Of a DNA stretch of 64,000 bases, positions 1 through 7,602 are shown piece by piece. The notes under the pieces are model-generated. The model had not been told where the DNA came from. It searched no databases and saw only the letters and a list, made by a program, of their open reading frames with translations. Within the stretch, counting starts at the first letter, position 1, and every line of letters starts with the position of its first letter. The stretch spans positions 1 through 64,000 of the forward strand of contig CANNFR010000008.1 in NCBI GenBank assembly GCA_947503935.1. Direction: 5' to 3'. The position numbers were made by a program, and so were the translations under genes. Source of the stretch: an uncultured Paracoccaceae bacterium. GTDB lineage: Bacteria > Pseudomonadota > Alphaproteobacteria > Rhodobacterales > Rhodobacteraceae.

Positions 1-89
1 CCCAGAACAGGCCGGGCACTTCGCGCGGGAATACTTGTCACAGAACGAAGCCAGAAGCTTACCGGGTCATTGGGCGGGTGTTGTGAATA

Positions 90-878
90 TCACTCGGCCC
101 AATCGGGTTTGCGCTTTTCGATGAAGGCCTGGATGCCTTCGTCGGTGTCGCGCCAGAGCATGTTTTCGACCATCACTGCGGCCGCGTGATCATAGGCCTT
201 TGCGATGGGCAGCTCGGCCTGCTCGTAAAACGCGCGCTTGCCGATCTTGACGGCGGCGCCGAGCTTCGCCGCAATCGTTTCGGCCAGGTTGCGGGTTTCG
301 GCCTGCTGCGTCTCTGACGGCACCACGCGGTTGACAAGGCCAATCGCCTCGGCGCGGGTGGCGTCGATGAAGGCGCCGGTGGTCAGCATCTCGAACGCGT
401 GTTTGCGGGGAATGTTGCGGCTGAGCGCGACCATCGGGGTTGAGCAAAACAGGCCGATATTCACCCCGTTCACGCCGAACCGCGTGCCCTCGGCCGCCAC
501 GGCCATGTCGCACGAGGCGACCAGCTGACAGCCCGCTGCTGTAGCGATGCCGTGCGCCTCGGCGATGACCGGCTGCGGCAGGCGGGGGATCATCAGCATC
601 ACCTCGGCGCAGCGCGCGAAGAGGTCGGCGAAGTACGCGCGGCCCTGATCGGGGCTTTGGCGGCCGGCCTGCATCTCTTTCAGATCATGGCCCGCGCAGA
701 ACGCCTTGCCCGCGCCACGCAGGATCACCGCGCGGATCGCCTTATCCTCGGCCAGTGCCGCAAACGCGCTCTTCAGCTCGGCCAGCATCGCGTCCGACAA
801 TGCGTTCAGCGCCTCGGGCCGGTTCAGCGTCAGCGTGGCCACGGCGCCTGTATCTTCGCGCAAAAGGATATCGGTCAC
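90..878 (-). CDS. ECHDC3-like enoyl-CoA hydratase/isomerase family protein
   Basis: A 262-residue crotonase-fold protein, full length for the family. The oxyanion-hole segments are visible: AFCAGHDL at about residues 59-66 and HGIATAAGCQLVASCD at about 109-124. The run GVNIGLFCSTPMVALSR at about 138-154 and the C-terminal AIGLVNRVVP are typical of the ECHDC3 branch. Both glutamates that catalyse hydration in classical enoyl-CoA hydratases appear to be replaced: Gln118 stands where AGCEL would be, and Asn where the second Glu is expected. The protein therefore probably binds an acyl-CoA but may not be a simple crotonase; its substrate is unknown. It is transcribed away from the thioesterase gene that starts at 936, so the two share a 57-base divergent promoter region. 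Start ATG is at 878. Confidence 0.85.
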   Translation of the reverse strand: MTDILLREDTGAVATLTLNRPEALNALSDAMLAELKSAFAALAEDKAIRAVILRGAGKAFCAGHDLKEMQAGRQSPDQGRAYFADLFARCAEVMLMIPRLPQPVIAEAHGIATAAGCQLVASCDMAVAAEGTRFGVNGVNIGLFCSTPMVALSRNIPRKHAFEMLTTGAFIDATRAEAIGLVNRVVPSETQQAETRNLAETIAAKLGAAVKIGKRAFYEQAELPIAKAYDHAAAVMVENMLWRDTDEGIQAFIEKRKPDWAE

Positions 879-935
879 TTGTCAGCCCCCTTCATTTCGG
901 GCCAGCTTACGCGGGCTGACCTCAAGGGGGAAGGG

Positions 936-1346
936 ATGACACCGGAGGAATTGCACGCATTTCTGGAGGCCGAGTTTCCCCAGGTCGATGGGGATTTCGT
1001 GGTCGAAGAGGTGGGCGAGGCCGGCATTCGTGTGCGCATGCCCGTGGCCGACAAGCATCTGCGGCCCGGTGGCACAGTCTCGGGGCCGTCGATGTTCGCG
1101 CTGGCCGATGTGTCGATCTATCTGGCGATCCATGTGCGTTTGGGGCCTGTCGCCATGGCGGTGACGACGAACTGCGCGATCGATTTTCTGCGCAAACCAG
1201 AGGCCGGGCGCGATTTGATCGCCGAGGCGCGGCTCTTGAAGCTGGGCCGAGTGCTGGCGGTGGGGGATGTGTTGATCTACTCGGACGGCGCGCCCGAGCC
1301 CGTCGCGCGCGCCAGCCTGACCTATTCGATCCCGCCCAAGCGTTGA
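936..1346 (+). CDS. PaaI-type hotdog-fold thioesterase
   Basis: A 136-residue single hotdog domain. The pattern HLRPGGTVSGPSMFALADVSIYLAI at residues about 46-70 matches the PaaI/YigI acyl-CoA thioesterase motif (G-G-x-x-x-G-P-x-x-x-x-x-A-D), with the aspartate as likely catalytic residue, and TNCAIDFLRKP forms the following strand. Such proteins hydrolyse acyl- or aryl-CoA esters in the cytoplasm. ATG at 936 was chosen because AAGGGGGAAGG lies just upstream and the protein then begins where family members begin; a much longer open frame extends back to 552 but lies entirely antisense to the neighbouring crotonase gene. The pairing with an acyl-CoA-binding crotonase suggests a shared role in acyl-CoA turnover, which is inference. 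Confidence 0.85.
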   Translation: MTPEELHAFLEAEFPQVDGDFVVEEVGEAGIRVRMPVADKHLRPGGTVSGPSMFALADVSIYLAIHVRLGPVAMAVTTNCAIDFLRKPEAGRDLIAEARLLKLGRVLAVGDVLIYSDGAPEPVARASLTYSIPPKR

Positions 1347-1799
1347 TCAGGCCGGAACAAGCAGGCCTTGCAGGTTTTCAAGCGCTTTTGTGTATCCCTC
1401 ACGATGCCCGGCGACACCGTCAGGGCCGACGAAGGAGGCGACCTGATCGGTGATCTTCAAGTGCGTGCCATCCGGGACTTCGGCAAATTCGACGCTGATC
1501 AGGGCGATGGTCAGCATGTCGTCGCCGTCCCGCAATTCTTCGGTGAATGTGATCAGGCGGTCCTGATCGACCACATGATAACTCACATTCAGCCGCCATT
1601 TCATGGCACCTTTTGCGCCGCAGCGCGCCGCCTCTCGGCCGCCGCTGCGCATGTCGGAACTGTCGATGCGCACCTCCGTATCGGCCGAGGGCGCAGACCA
1701 GACTTCCCGCTCCCTCGGATCGGCAAAGGCCTGAAAGAGGCGTGCGGCGGGCACGGGGAAGGTGCGTTCAAGCGTGATGGTGTCGTGATGAAGGGGCAT
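1347..1799 (-). CDS. SRPBCC/AHSA1 (START-like) domain protein
   Basis: A 150-residue protein of the activator-of-Hsp90-ATPase-like SRPBCC superfamily. It starts MPLHHDTITLERTFPVPAARLFQAFADP, the typical first strand and helix, and continues with REREVWSAP and a C-terminal helix GHREGYTKALENLQGLL. These proteins form a deep hydrophobic ligand cavity; the ligand cannot be read from sequence. The ATG at 1799 was chosen because it lies four bases after the stop of the ArsR gene (1804), indicating translational coupling in an arsR-AHSA1 operon, a gene pair found in many bacteria. A longer frame starting at 1844 would overlap the ArsR coding region. Its stop codon is immediately next to the stop of the convergent thioesterase gene (1346/1347). 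Confidence 0.85.
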   Translation of the reverse strand: MPLHHDTITLERTFPVPAARLFQAFADPREREVWSAPSADTEVRIDSSDMRSGGREAARCGAKGAMKWRLNVSYHVVDQDRLITFTEELRDGDDMLTIALISVEFAEVPDGTHLKITDQVASFVGPDGVAGHREGYTKALENLQGLLVPA

Positions 1800-1803
1800 C
1801 GGG

Positions 1804-2124
1804 TCAGTCCTTTTTGGCGTTGAGGTGGGTTTGAAGGCGGTCAAGCCGGCCCTCCCACATGGCGCGCCGGTCGGTGAACCAGCGGTCGAGGGCGGACAAT
1901 CCGGCAGGGTCGATGGCGCAGGTGCGGACCCGGCCGGATTTGTGGCTTGTGATCAGCCCGGCGCGTTCGAGCACGCCGAGATGTTTGGTGAAGGCGGGCA
2001 GGGCCATTGGGTGCGGTTTGGCCAAATCGCTGACCGATGCCGGGCCCTTGAGAAGCTGTTCGAGGACTGCGAGGCGGGTCGGATCGCCAAGAGCCTGGAA
2101 GCTTTGATGTAAATTGTTATCCAT
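1804..2124 (-). CDS. ArsR-family winged-helix regulator
   Basis: A 106-residue winged-helix repressor: FQALGDPTRLAVLEQLLKGPASVSDLAKPHPMALPAFTKHLGVLERAGLI is the classical ArsR helix-turn-helix, with the recognition helix around residues 40-55. No CxC metal-binding motif of the ArsR/SmtB type is present in the recognition helix, so a metal sensor is unlikely; this subgroup usually controls its AHSA1-domain partner, here the next gene in the operon (1347-1799). A perfect 16-base palindrome lies 42 bases upstream (2166-2181) and is the best candidate for an autoregulatory operator. Signal unknown. Confidence 0.9.
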   Translation of the reverse strand: MDNNLHQSFQALGDPTRLAVLEQLLKGPASVSDLAKPHPMALPAFTKHLGVLERAGLITSHKSGRVRTCAIDPAGLSALDRWFTDRRAMWEGRLDRLQTHLNAKKD

Positions 2125-2165
2125 TTGGTTAAGTTATATTGAACGTTTCAGCTTGGCAAGAACAG

Positions 2166-2181
2166 TTTTCCAATTGGAAAA
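2166..2181. promoter_or_regulatory. Perfect palindrome, candidate ArsR operator
   Basis: TTTTCCAATTGGAAAA is a perfect 16-base palindrome located between the ArsR start (2124) and the DUF1127 terminator (2192). Its position about 42 bases upstream of the regulator gene fits an autoregulatory operator. Binding by this ArsR protein is inference from position. Confidence 0.5.
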
Positions 2182-2191
2182 GTATTGGCGC

Positions 2192-2219
2192 AAAAAAAGG
2201 GCCGGGCAGGTGCCCGGCC
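2192..2219 (-). terminator. Intrinsic terminator of the DUF1127 gene
   Basis: On the minus strand GGCCGGGCA-CC-TGCCCGGCC forms a perfect 9-bp stem with a 2-base loop (2200-2219), followed by seven T residues (complement of 2192-2198). It lies 26 bases after the DUF1127 stop codon. Confidence 0.85.
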
Positions 2220-2244
2220 AGGAAGAGGTTCGTGTGTGGCGCGG

Positions 2245-2478
2245 TCAGCCGCGCCAGAAGGGTTTGGTGATCTCTGATCGCACATCTGCGGCGTTGAGGC
2301 CGATATCGCGCAGCATGTGATCGGAAAGCTGGCTCAGATTACGGCGCATGCGCCAGCGGCCGTCCCATTTCAGCAATAGCGCGACCAGCCAATTCTGTTG
2401 CAGGCGGGCCGGGACCCAAGGGGCAAACCGGCTTTGATCGATGTAGATCCGGCGGGGCAGGGCGGTTGACTGGGTCAT
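2245..2478 (-). CDS. DUF1127 small arginine-rich protein
   Basis: A 77-residue protein whose C-terminal part, WRMRRNLSQLSDHMLRDIGLNAADVRSEITKPFW, is the DUF1127 (YjiS-like) signature L-x-x-L-x-D-x-x-L-x-D-I-G. Small proteins with this domain can bind RNA in alphaproteobacteria and affect phosphate and carbon metabolism, but the role of this copy is unknown. The gene is divergent from the MocR regulator at 2573 and followed by its own strong terminator, so it is monocistronic; the MocR protein may control it through the repeats at 2494-2548. Confidence 0.88.
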   Translation of the reverse strand: MTQSTALPRRIYIDQSRFAPWVPARLQQNWLVALLLKWDGRWRMRRNLSQLSDHMLRDIGLNAADVRSEITKPFWRG

Positions 2479-2493
2479 GGGCTTATTCCGATT

Positions 2494-2548
2494 TTGTATT
2501 GATACAATTTGCGACTCAAGCTACATGGAAAGGGTACAATCCAATTGT
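2494..2548. promoter_or_regulatory. Candidate MocR operator repeats
   Basis: The divergent region between DUF1127 and the MocR gene contains the perfect inverted repeat TTGTAT-TG-ATACAA (2494-2507) and, 32 bases on, a second copy of the half-site in GTACAAT-CCA-ATTGT (2534-2548). The half-site [A/G]TACAAT is thus directly repeated. MocR/GntR aminotransferase-type regulators commonly bind paired direct repeats beside their own gene. Confidence 0.55.
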
Positions 2549-2572
2549 GCGACCTCCAAGTGAAAGATTGTG

Positions 2573-3979
2573 ATGGTTACAATTCCGGAATTTGATCTGT
2601 CCTCCTCGACCGGTCCGAAATATCTGGTGCTGTCCGAGGCAATCCGCGGCGCCATCGGTAATGGGCGGCTTTCGCCGGGCGACAGGCTGCCGCCGGTGCG
2701 CGAGCTTGCCTATCAGCTGGGCGTCACGCCGGGGACGGTGGCGCGGGCCTATCAGCGGCTGACGGACGCGGGCGCGCTTTCGGCCCAGGTCGGGCGGGGC
2801 ACCTTCGTGGCGGCCGGTGAACCGGGCCGCAATCGCCGCCTTGATGATGACAACTGGAAGCGGCAGACCGAGGCGCCAGAGGCCGAGGGGGTGAACCTCT
2901 TCAGCCCGCGCCTGCCCGATGTGGGGCAAGTCGCCGCGATCCGCGACGCCTTCGCGCGCATCGGCCAGACCGACCCGATGCGGCTTCTGAACTATCCCAT
3001 GCGACACGCTTATCGGCCGCTGCGCGAGGCGGTGGTGCACTGGCTGCGCGACGTGCCGCTGGGGCCGCTGTCAGACGAGGACGTGGTGCTGACCCATGGC
3101 GGGCAAAGCGCGATCTGCACCGTGCTGCAGGCCGTTCTGGCCGGGCCGCGCCCGGTGATCCTGGTCGAGGACCTGTCCTATGCCGGGTTCCGGCGCGCGG
3201 CCGAGATCCTGCGGGCCGAGGCGGTGGGCGTCCCGCTTGACGGCGAGGGCGTCGTCCCGGGCGAGCTCGAAGCCATCGCGCACCGCACCGGCGCGCAGGT
3301 GTTCTGCACCTCGCCCGAGGTCCAGAACCCGACCGCGCTTCACACGCCCCTTGCCCGGCGAAAGGCGCTGGCCGAGGTCGCCCGGCGGACGGGGATGCAG
3401 ATACTCGATGACGATTGTTACCGCATGGGGCCTGCGGCGGCGCCAAGCTACCGGATGCTCGCGCCCGAGCGCGGCTGGCATGTCTCCTCGCTCTCGAAGA
3501 CGCTGACCCCCGCGCTGAGGGTCGGCTTCGCCATCGCGCCGCAGGGCAGGGGGGGTGACCTCAGGCGCGTCGCCGAATACGGCTTCTTCGGCATCGCCCA
3601 GCCCCTGGCCGAAGTGATGGAGCTTTTGCTGAAAGACCACCGGACCGAGACGCTGATCGAGGCTGTACGGCACGAGATCGCGGCCTATATCCGTATCGCC
3701 GTCAACGTGCTGGGCCGGCACGATTTGGTCTGGCACGAGGACGTGCCGTTTGTGTGGTTGCATCTGCCCTCGGGCTGGCGGGCCGCGGCCTTCTGCCGGG
3801 CGGCGGCGGCCGAGGGCGTGCAGATCCGCTCGGCCGACGAATTTGCGCTGCGCGACGGACGTGCGCCCCATGCGGTGCGGATTGCCGTCAACGCGCAGGT
3901 GTCGATCGGCAGCTTCGAGGCCGCGCTGATGCGGTTGAAGCGGTTGCTGGACAATCCGCCCGAACAAATTGCGGTGTGA
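2573..3979 (+). CDS. MocR-type GntR/aminotransferase regulator
   Basis: A 468-residue fusion. Residues about 10-75 are a GntR winged helix (KYLVLSEAIRGAIGNGRLSPGDRLPPVRELA...GVTPGTVARAYQRL). The remainder is a fold-type I aminotransferase domain with ILDDDCYRMG (PLP-pyridine aspartate) and SSLSKTLTPALRVGF, whose lysine is the expected PLP Schiff-base residue. Proteins of this class (MocR, PdxR, TauR, GabR) use PLP-bound effectors to regulate a neighbouring gene. Here the only divergent neighbour is DUF1127, so no metabolic target is obvious. GTG at 2570 directly precedes ATG 2573 and is an alternative start. No classical pdxST, gabT or tau genes are next to it. Confidence 0.9.
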   Translation: MVTIPEFDLSSSTGPKYLVLSEAIRGAIGNGRLSPGDRLPPVRELAYQLGVTPGTVARAYQRLTDAGALSAQVGRGTFVAAGEPGRNRRLDDDNWKRQTEAPEAEGVNLFSPRLPDVGQVAAIRDAFARIGQTDPMRLLNYPMRHAYRPLREAVVHWLRDVPLGPLSDEDVVLTHGGQSAICTVLQAVLAGPRPVILVEDLSYAGFRRAAEILRAEAVGVPLDGEGVVPGELEAIAHRTGAQVFCTSPEVQNPTALHTPLARRKALAEVARRTGMQILDDDCYRMGPAAAPSYRMLAPERGWHVSSLSKTLTPALRVGFAIAPQGRGGDLRRVAEYGFFGIAQPLAEVMELLLKDHRTETLIEAVRHEIAAYIRIAVNVLGRHDLVWHEDVPFVWLHLPSGWRAAAFCRAAAAEGVQIRSADEFALRDGRAPHAVRIAVNAQVSIGSFEAALMRLKRLLDNPPEQIAV

Positions 3980-4047
3980 GAGTGGGGTAAAATAATACCG
4001 TTTTTGCAACCCATTGATTTGGAATGATTTTTGCGGATCGAAGGGCC

Positions 4048-4076
4048 TTGACGGGCCGCAAGACTTCGGCGATACA
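4048..4076 (+). promoter_or_regulatory. Promoter of rplM-rpsI
   Basis: TTGACG (4048-4053), a 17-base spacer and GATACA (4071-4076) make a good housekeeping promoter about 67 bases before the rplM start. The same TTGACG hexamer with 17-base spacing recurs before the iron-binding protein, ilvB leader and iscR in this window. Confidence 0.5.
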
Positions 4077-4142
4077 CCGCGCTTACATGAATTCCGGGTT
4101 GCCCCACGGGCGCCCGACTGACTCCAGCCGATAGGGCATGAC

Positions 4143-4607
4143 ATGAAAACCTTCTCCGCGACCCCGGCGGATATCGAGAAGAAATGGGTGCTGATCGACG
4201 CCGAGGGCGTCGTTCTGGGCCGTCTCGCCTCGATCGTCGCCACCCGCCTGCGTGGCAAGCACAAGGCCACCTTCACGCCGCACATGGATACCGGTGACAA
4301 CGTGATCATCATCAACGCCGACAAGGTGCAGATGACCGGCAACAAGCGCGCCGACAAGACCTATTACTGGCATACCGGCCATCCCGGCGGCATCAAAAGC
4401 CGGACCGCGGCGCAGATCCTTGAGGGCAAGCACCCCGAGCGTGTGGTCGAAAAGGCCATCCAGCGGATGTTGCCAACCAACAAGCTTTCGCGTCAGCTGA
4501 TGACCAATCTGCGTATCTATGCGGGCGCCGAGCATCCCCATGAGGCGCAAGAGCCTGAAGTCGTCGATGTGAAATCGATGAATTCCAAGAATCACCGGAG
4601 CGCATGA
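4143..4607 (+). CDS. rplM: 50S ribosomal protein L13
   Basis: A 154-residue protein beginning [30 protein letters not shown], with the L13 signature in [35 protein letters not shown]13 is an early-assembling large-subunit protein that binds 23S rRNA. Length is slightly above the E. coli protein (142) because of a C-terminal extension rich in acidic residues, as in other alphaproteobacteria. Its stop overlaps the rpsI start (ATGA at 4604-4607), giving the usual rplM-rpsI pair. A housekeeping promoter lies at 4048-4076. Confidence 0.98.
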   Translation: MKTFSATPADIEKKWVLIDAEGVVLGRLASIVATRLRGKHKATFTPHMDTGDNVIIINADKVQMTGNKRADKTYYWHTGHPGGIKSRTAAQILEGKHPERVVEKAIQRMLPTNKLSRQLMTNLRIYAGAEHPHEAQEPEVVDVKSMNSKNHRSA

Positions 4608-5116
4608 CAATGGCTGATGAAGTGAAATCCCTCGACGACCTGAAAGAGGTCGTCTCCGGCACGCCCGCCGCCGATACGGCAGCGCCTGCCACCGATGACG
4701 CGCCCAAATACGAAGCCAAGCGCGACGATCTGGGCCGGTCCTACGCCACGGGCAAGCGCAAGGATGCGGTCGCCCGCGTCTGGATCAAGCCGGGCAAAGG
4801 CAAGGTCACGGTGAACGGCAAGGACGTGAACGCCTATTTCGCGCGCCCCGTTCTGCAGATGATCCTCAAGCAGCCCTTCGAAGTGGCGGGTGTCGAGGGC
4901 CAGTTCGACGTGATGGCAACCGTCGCGGGCGGTGGCCTGTCGGGCCAGGCGGGTGCTGTAAAACACGGGGTCTCGAAGGCGCTGCAGCTTTACGACCCCA
5001 GCCTGCGCGGCGCGCTGAAAGCCGCCGGCTTCCTGACCCGCGACAGCCGCGTGGTCGAGCGGAAGAAATACGGCAAGGCCAAGGCCCGCAAGAGCTTCCA
5101 GTTCTCCAAGCGTTAA
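4604..5116 (+). CDS. rpsI: 30S ribosomal protein S9
   Basis: A 170-residue S9. The conserved core runs from [31 protein letters not shown] to the C-terminal [18 protein letters not shown], whose terminal arginine reaches the P-site tRNA anticodon. The first ~45 residues (acidic, Ala/Asp-rich) are an N-terminal extension characteristic of alphaproteobacterial S9. Start ATG at 4604 overlaps the rplM stop; a second ATG at 4610 is equally possible. A terminator follows at 5155. Confidence 0.98.
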   Translation: MTMADEVKSLDDLKEVVSGTPAADTAAPATDDAPKYEAKRDDLGRSYATGKRKDAVARVWIKPGKGKVTVNGKDVNAYFARPVLQMILKQPFEVAGVEGQFDVMATVAGGGLSGQAGAVKHGVSKALQLYDPSLRGALKAAGFLTRDSRVVERKKYGKAKARKSFQFSKR

Positions 5117-5154
5117 AGGGTGTGGGCCGGGTGCCCACCTTCCGAAACCGCTCA

Positions 5155-5190
5155 AACGGTCCGCCCTCCCGGCGGGCCGTTTCTCGTTGT
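5155..5190 (+). terminator. Intrinsic terminator of rplM-rpsI
   Basis: AACGGTCCGCC (5155-5165), loop CTCCC, GGCGGGCCGTT (5171-5181) form an 11-bp stem with one G-U pair, followed by TCTCGTTG. It lies 38 bases past the rpsI stop. Confidence 0.75.
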
Positions 5191-5353
5191 GGAGGGGTTT
5201 GGGCGCGGTCGAGTTGACCGGCGTCAATGCGTTGGCCGGAAGATGAGCGCAGGTTGGTACGCAAGCGGCGTCGGCACGCACCGAACTCATCAGCGGTTTG
5301 AATGGAATGGCCGACATGCAGCCTGCGCGGCTGAGATGACAGGAGGGGGCGAG

Positions 5354-5812
5354 ATGCGCGAAGGCAGGCTGAGGATAGGTATTGCGCTCCTGATCGTCTT
5401 TCACCTCTTCAACCTGGTGATCTGGTTCTTTGGCCAGACCATCGCGATCGTGAATTACGACCTGGTGGCCAGTTGGGGCCTGCAGGAGCCACGCTCGCAG
5501 ATCGATCCGGCGATTGTCGCGGTGAACCGGGGCATTGCGCTGGCCGATACGATCTTTCCAATTTTCCTTTTCGCCGTGGCGGCCTTCGGCCTTTGGTCCA
5601 TGCGCTGGTATGGTGCCGTGGTAAGCTGGATGATCTTCGGCTGGTCGCTCAACTGGCCGCTGGTCTTCTGGGCTTCGCAGGCTTTTTATGCCGAGGCGGG
5701 GATCCGCCATGCGCCAACCGGTAGTGCCGGGATCATCCTGCCGGGCGCGCTCTGGCTGATTGCGGCGTGGGGGGCGGCGTATCTCTACCGCATCCGCGCC
5801 CAATTCGTGTGA
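5354..5812 (+). CDS. Small integral membrane protein, unknown function
   Basis: A 152-residue protein with four predicted membrane spans: LRIGIALLIVFHLFNLVIWFFG near the N-terminus, the stretch around TIFPIFLFAVAAFGLW, VVSWMIFGWSLNWPLVFWAS, and GIILPGALWLIAAWGAAYLY at the end. I do not recognise a family. The ATG at 5354 was chosen because AGGAGG lies 7 bases upstream; the open frame continues to 5120 but that part has no ribosome binding site and overlaps the rpsI terminator. It is followed after 10 bases by a second small membrane protein, so the two are probably co-transcribed and may form a membrane complex. Confidence 0.7.
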   Translation: MREGRLRIGIALLIVFHLFNLVIWFFGQTIAIVNYDLVASWGLQEPRSQIDPAIVAVNRGIALADTIFPIFLFAVAAFGLWSMRWYGAVVSWMIFGWSLNWPLVFWASQAFYAEAGIRHAPTGSAGIILPGALWLIAAWGAAYLYRIRAQFV

Positions 5813-5822
5813 GGGGGGGCGG

Positions 5823-6254
5823 ATGGAGGATCTGTCGCTTCTCTCGCGCCTGACGCTTTACCCGCTCTTGGGGCTCCTCGCGTTCTTTTCGGGGCTGCTT
5901 GCCTGGTTCCAGGCACAGGTGCTGCGCGGCAAGGCGATGCCGAACCCGGACGGGTCGTTCGACGACTGGCACCGGCAGAAAACCCATTACGGCATCGCGG
6001 TTGCGGACCTTTTCATCACCGTCCCGGCGACGGTCGCGGCCATCGTGGCCATCTTCCTGTCGCTGCGCTGGGGGCTCTTCTTCCTGTCGATGGTCGGTTA
6101 CTTCTACGTTTGGGCCAACACCATGACCACGGTGACAAGCTTGCGGTTCGAAAGGCCGAAGATCACCCTGATGTGGATCATCGTCTTTCCTGCGGGCATC
6201 GTTGTCGGGTTGGCGGTGCTGGCTTGGGTGACGCTGCACCTGCATATGGTGTGA
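5823..6254 (+). CDS. Small integral membrane protein, unknown function
   Basis: A 143-residue protein with an N-terminal span (LTLYPLLGLLAFFSGLLAWF), a polar loop containing NPDGSFDDWHRQKTHYGIAVADL, and three further hydrophobic segments ending in IIVFPAGIVVGLAVLAWVTLH. The family was not recognised. The GGGGGGGCGG run directly before ATG 5823 is the likely ribosome binding site and decides this start over an upstream in-frame ATG at 5760 that lies inside the preceding gene. It is the second gene of a probable two-gene membrane-protein operon. Confidence 0.7.
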   Translation: MEDLSLLSRLTLYPLLGLLAFFSGLLAWFQAQVLRGKAMPNPDGSFDDWHRQKTHYGIAVADLFITVPATVAAIVAIFLSLRWGLFFLSMVGYFYVWANTMTTVTSLRFERPKITLMWIIVFPAGIVVGLAVLAWVTLHLHMV

Positions 6255-6361
6255 TCCCACCTCAAGGCATCTAGCGACGGCCGTTTCGCGTGAGCGTCAT
6301 AGCGGCAGCTAACTTCAAAACCAGCGGCGTCGTTCGAGGCAAACTCAATTCCATTCGCTGC

Positions 6362-7510
6362 TTACTCCATCACCTCCACCGACAGAATTGTCGGCAGGTG
6401 GCGGGCGATTTCGGCCCAGGTGTCGCCCTCATCGTGGCTGGCGAAGACCGAGCCGGTGTTGGTGCCGAAATAGAGGCCTGCCGGGTCGGCCGTATCCCCG
6501 GCCATGGCCTGCCGCAGCACGGTGAAAAAGCACGCCTTTTGCGGCAGCCCGTTGCGCAGCGCTTCCCAGTTTTGCCCGCCGTCGCGCGTCCGCCAGACGG
6601 CGGCCGCCGCATCGGGCGGATAGCGGCCCGCGCTGTCGCCGTTCAGGGGCAGGACCCAGGCCGTCTCGGGGTCGCGCGGATGCACGCGGATCGGGAAGCC
6701 GAAGGTTGAGGGCAGGCCTGCGGTGATGTCGTCCCAACTGCGCCCGCCATCTGCGCTGCGCCAGACCCCGTGGTGGTTCTGCTGGTAGAGCACATCGCCC
6801 GCCCCGCCGGGGGCCCGCAGCATGTTGTGCACGCAACGCCCCGTCTCGCCGTCCTTTGGCGCCGCGGGATGGTCATGATGGCCGCAGGCCTCGGCGTTCG
6901 ACAGCCGATTGCGCCGCTCCCAACTGGCGCCGCCATCCTCAGTTGCAAAGACGCCCGCGGCCGAAATGCCGATCCACAGCTTTTGCGTATCGGCGGGATC
7001 GGCCACGATTGTGTGCAGCACCAGACCCGCCGCACCGGGGTTCCAGCTATCGGCCGAGGGATGGTCGGTCAGCGCCTCGACCTTGTTCCAGGTCTTGCCG
7101 CCATCGCGGCTGGCCAAAAGCGTCGCGGGCTTGGTTCCGGCATAAAGCGTGTTGCCAGATCGACCGAGCGACCAGATCTGGGAAATCTCGCTGCCGAAGG
7201 GTGGTTCCGACGGTTCCCAGCCGATCATTTGGGCGAAACCGGCATCGTTTGCCGCCCAATCGTCGATCTGGCCCTTGGACAGCTTGGCCAACTGCCAGGT
7301 CGCGCCGCCATCATCTGACCGCCAGACGCCCGCGCCACTCCAATCGCCGCCGCCGCCGGCCCAGATCGTGCCGCTTTGCGCATCGCCGATCACGTGGTTG
7401 ATCGACCAGCCGCCGCAATGCGGCCCGTCGACATCCCAACCCTCACCGTTTTCACGGATCAAGAACGCCCCTTTTGTGGTACCCACAAGCATTGTGCGAT
7501 CTGCTGCCAT
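6362..7510 (-). CDS. BNR/Asp-box repeat beta-propeller protein
   Basis: A 382-residue protein built of sialidase-type Asp-box repeats. Six are visible: WRSDDGGATW, SRDGGKTW, TEDGGASW, RSADGGRSW, RTRDGGQNW and SHDEGDTW, spaced through the sequence as expected for a propeller. It begins MAADRTMLVGTTKGAFLI without a signal peptide, so it is probably cytoplasmic; the catalytic tyrosine/arginine triad of true sialidases is not evident. Such proteins are annotated as WD40/YVTN/BNR-like or exo-alpha-sialidase proteins, with no defined function. ATG 7510 follows a G-rich Shine-Dalgarno; a longer frame from 7567 would overlap the divergent neighbour's promoter. The neighbouring ABC-F gene is divergent. 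Confidence 0.8.
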   Translation of the reverse strand: MAADRTMLVGTTKGAFLIRENGEGWDVDGPHCGGWSINHVIGDAQSGTIWAGGGGDWSGAGVWRSDDGGATWQLAKLSKGQIDDWAANDAGFAQMIGWEPSEPPFGSEISQIWSLGRSGNTLYAGTKPATLLASRDGGKTWNKVEALTDHPSADSWNPGAAGLVLHTIVADPADTQKLWIGISAAGVFATEDGGASWERRNRLSNAEACGHHDHPAAPKDGETGRCVHNMLRAPGGAGDVLYQQNHHGVWRSADGGRSWDDITAGLPSTFGFPIRVHPRDPETAWVLPLNGDSAGRYPPDAAAAVWRTRDGGQNWEALRNGLPQKACFFTVLRQAMAGDTADPAGLYFGTNTGSVFASHDEGDTWAEIARHLPTILSVEVME

Positions 7511-7602
7511 CCTGACCCCCTTTCGCCCTGCTGCGACAGAATAGCACAGGTTGCGCCCGCCGCCCATTGACGCCCCCGCCGCGGACAGATAGCCCCGCGC
7601 CC

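Noticed and set aside
1-89. Possible gene end at the left edge
   Set aside because: All three plus frames were read; one gives a 40-codon frame stopping at 122 inside the crotonase 3' end, but nothing recognisable. Too short to call.
552-935. N-terminal extension of the thioesterase gene
   Set aside because: Lies entirely antisense to the crotonase gene; the start at 936 has a ribosome binding site and matches the family.
3071-4357. Long minus-strand frame across the MocR gene and rplM
   Set aside because: It crosses two unrelated well-supported genes on the opposite strand.
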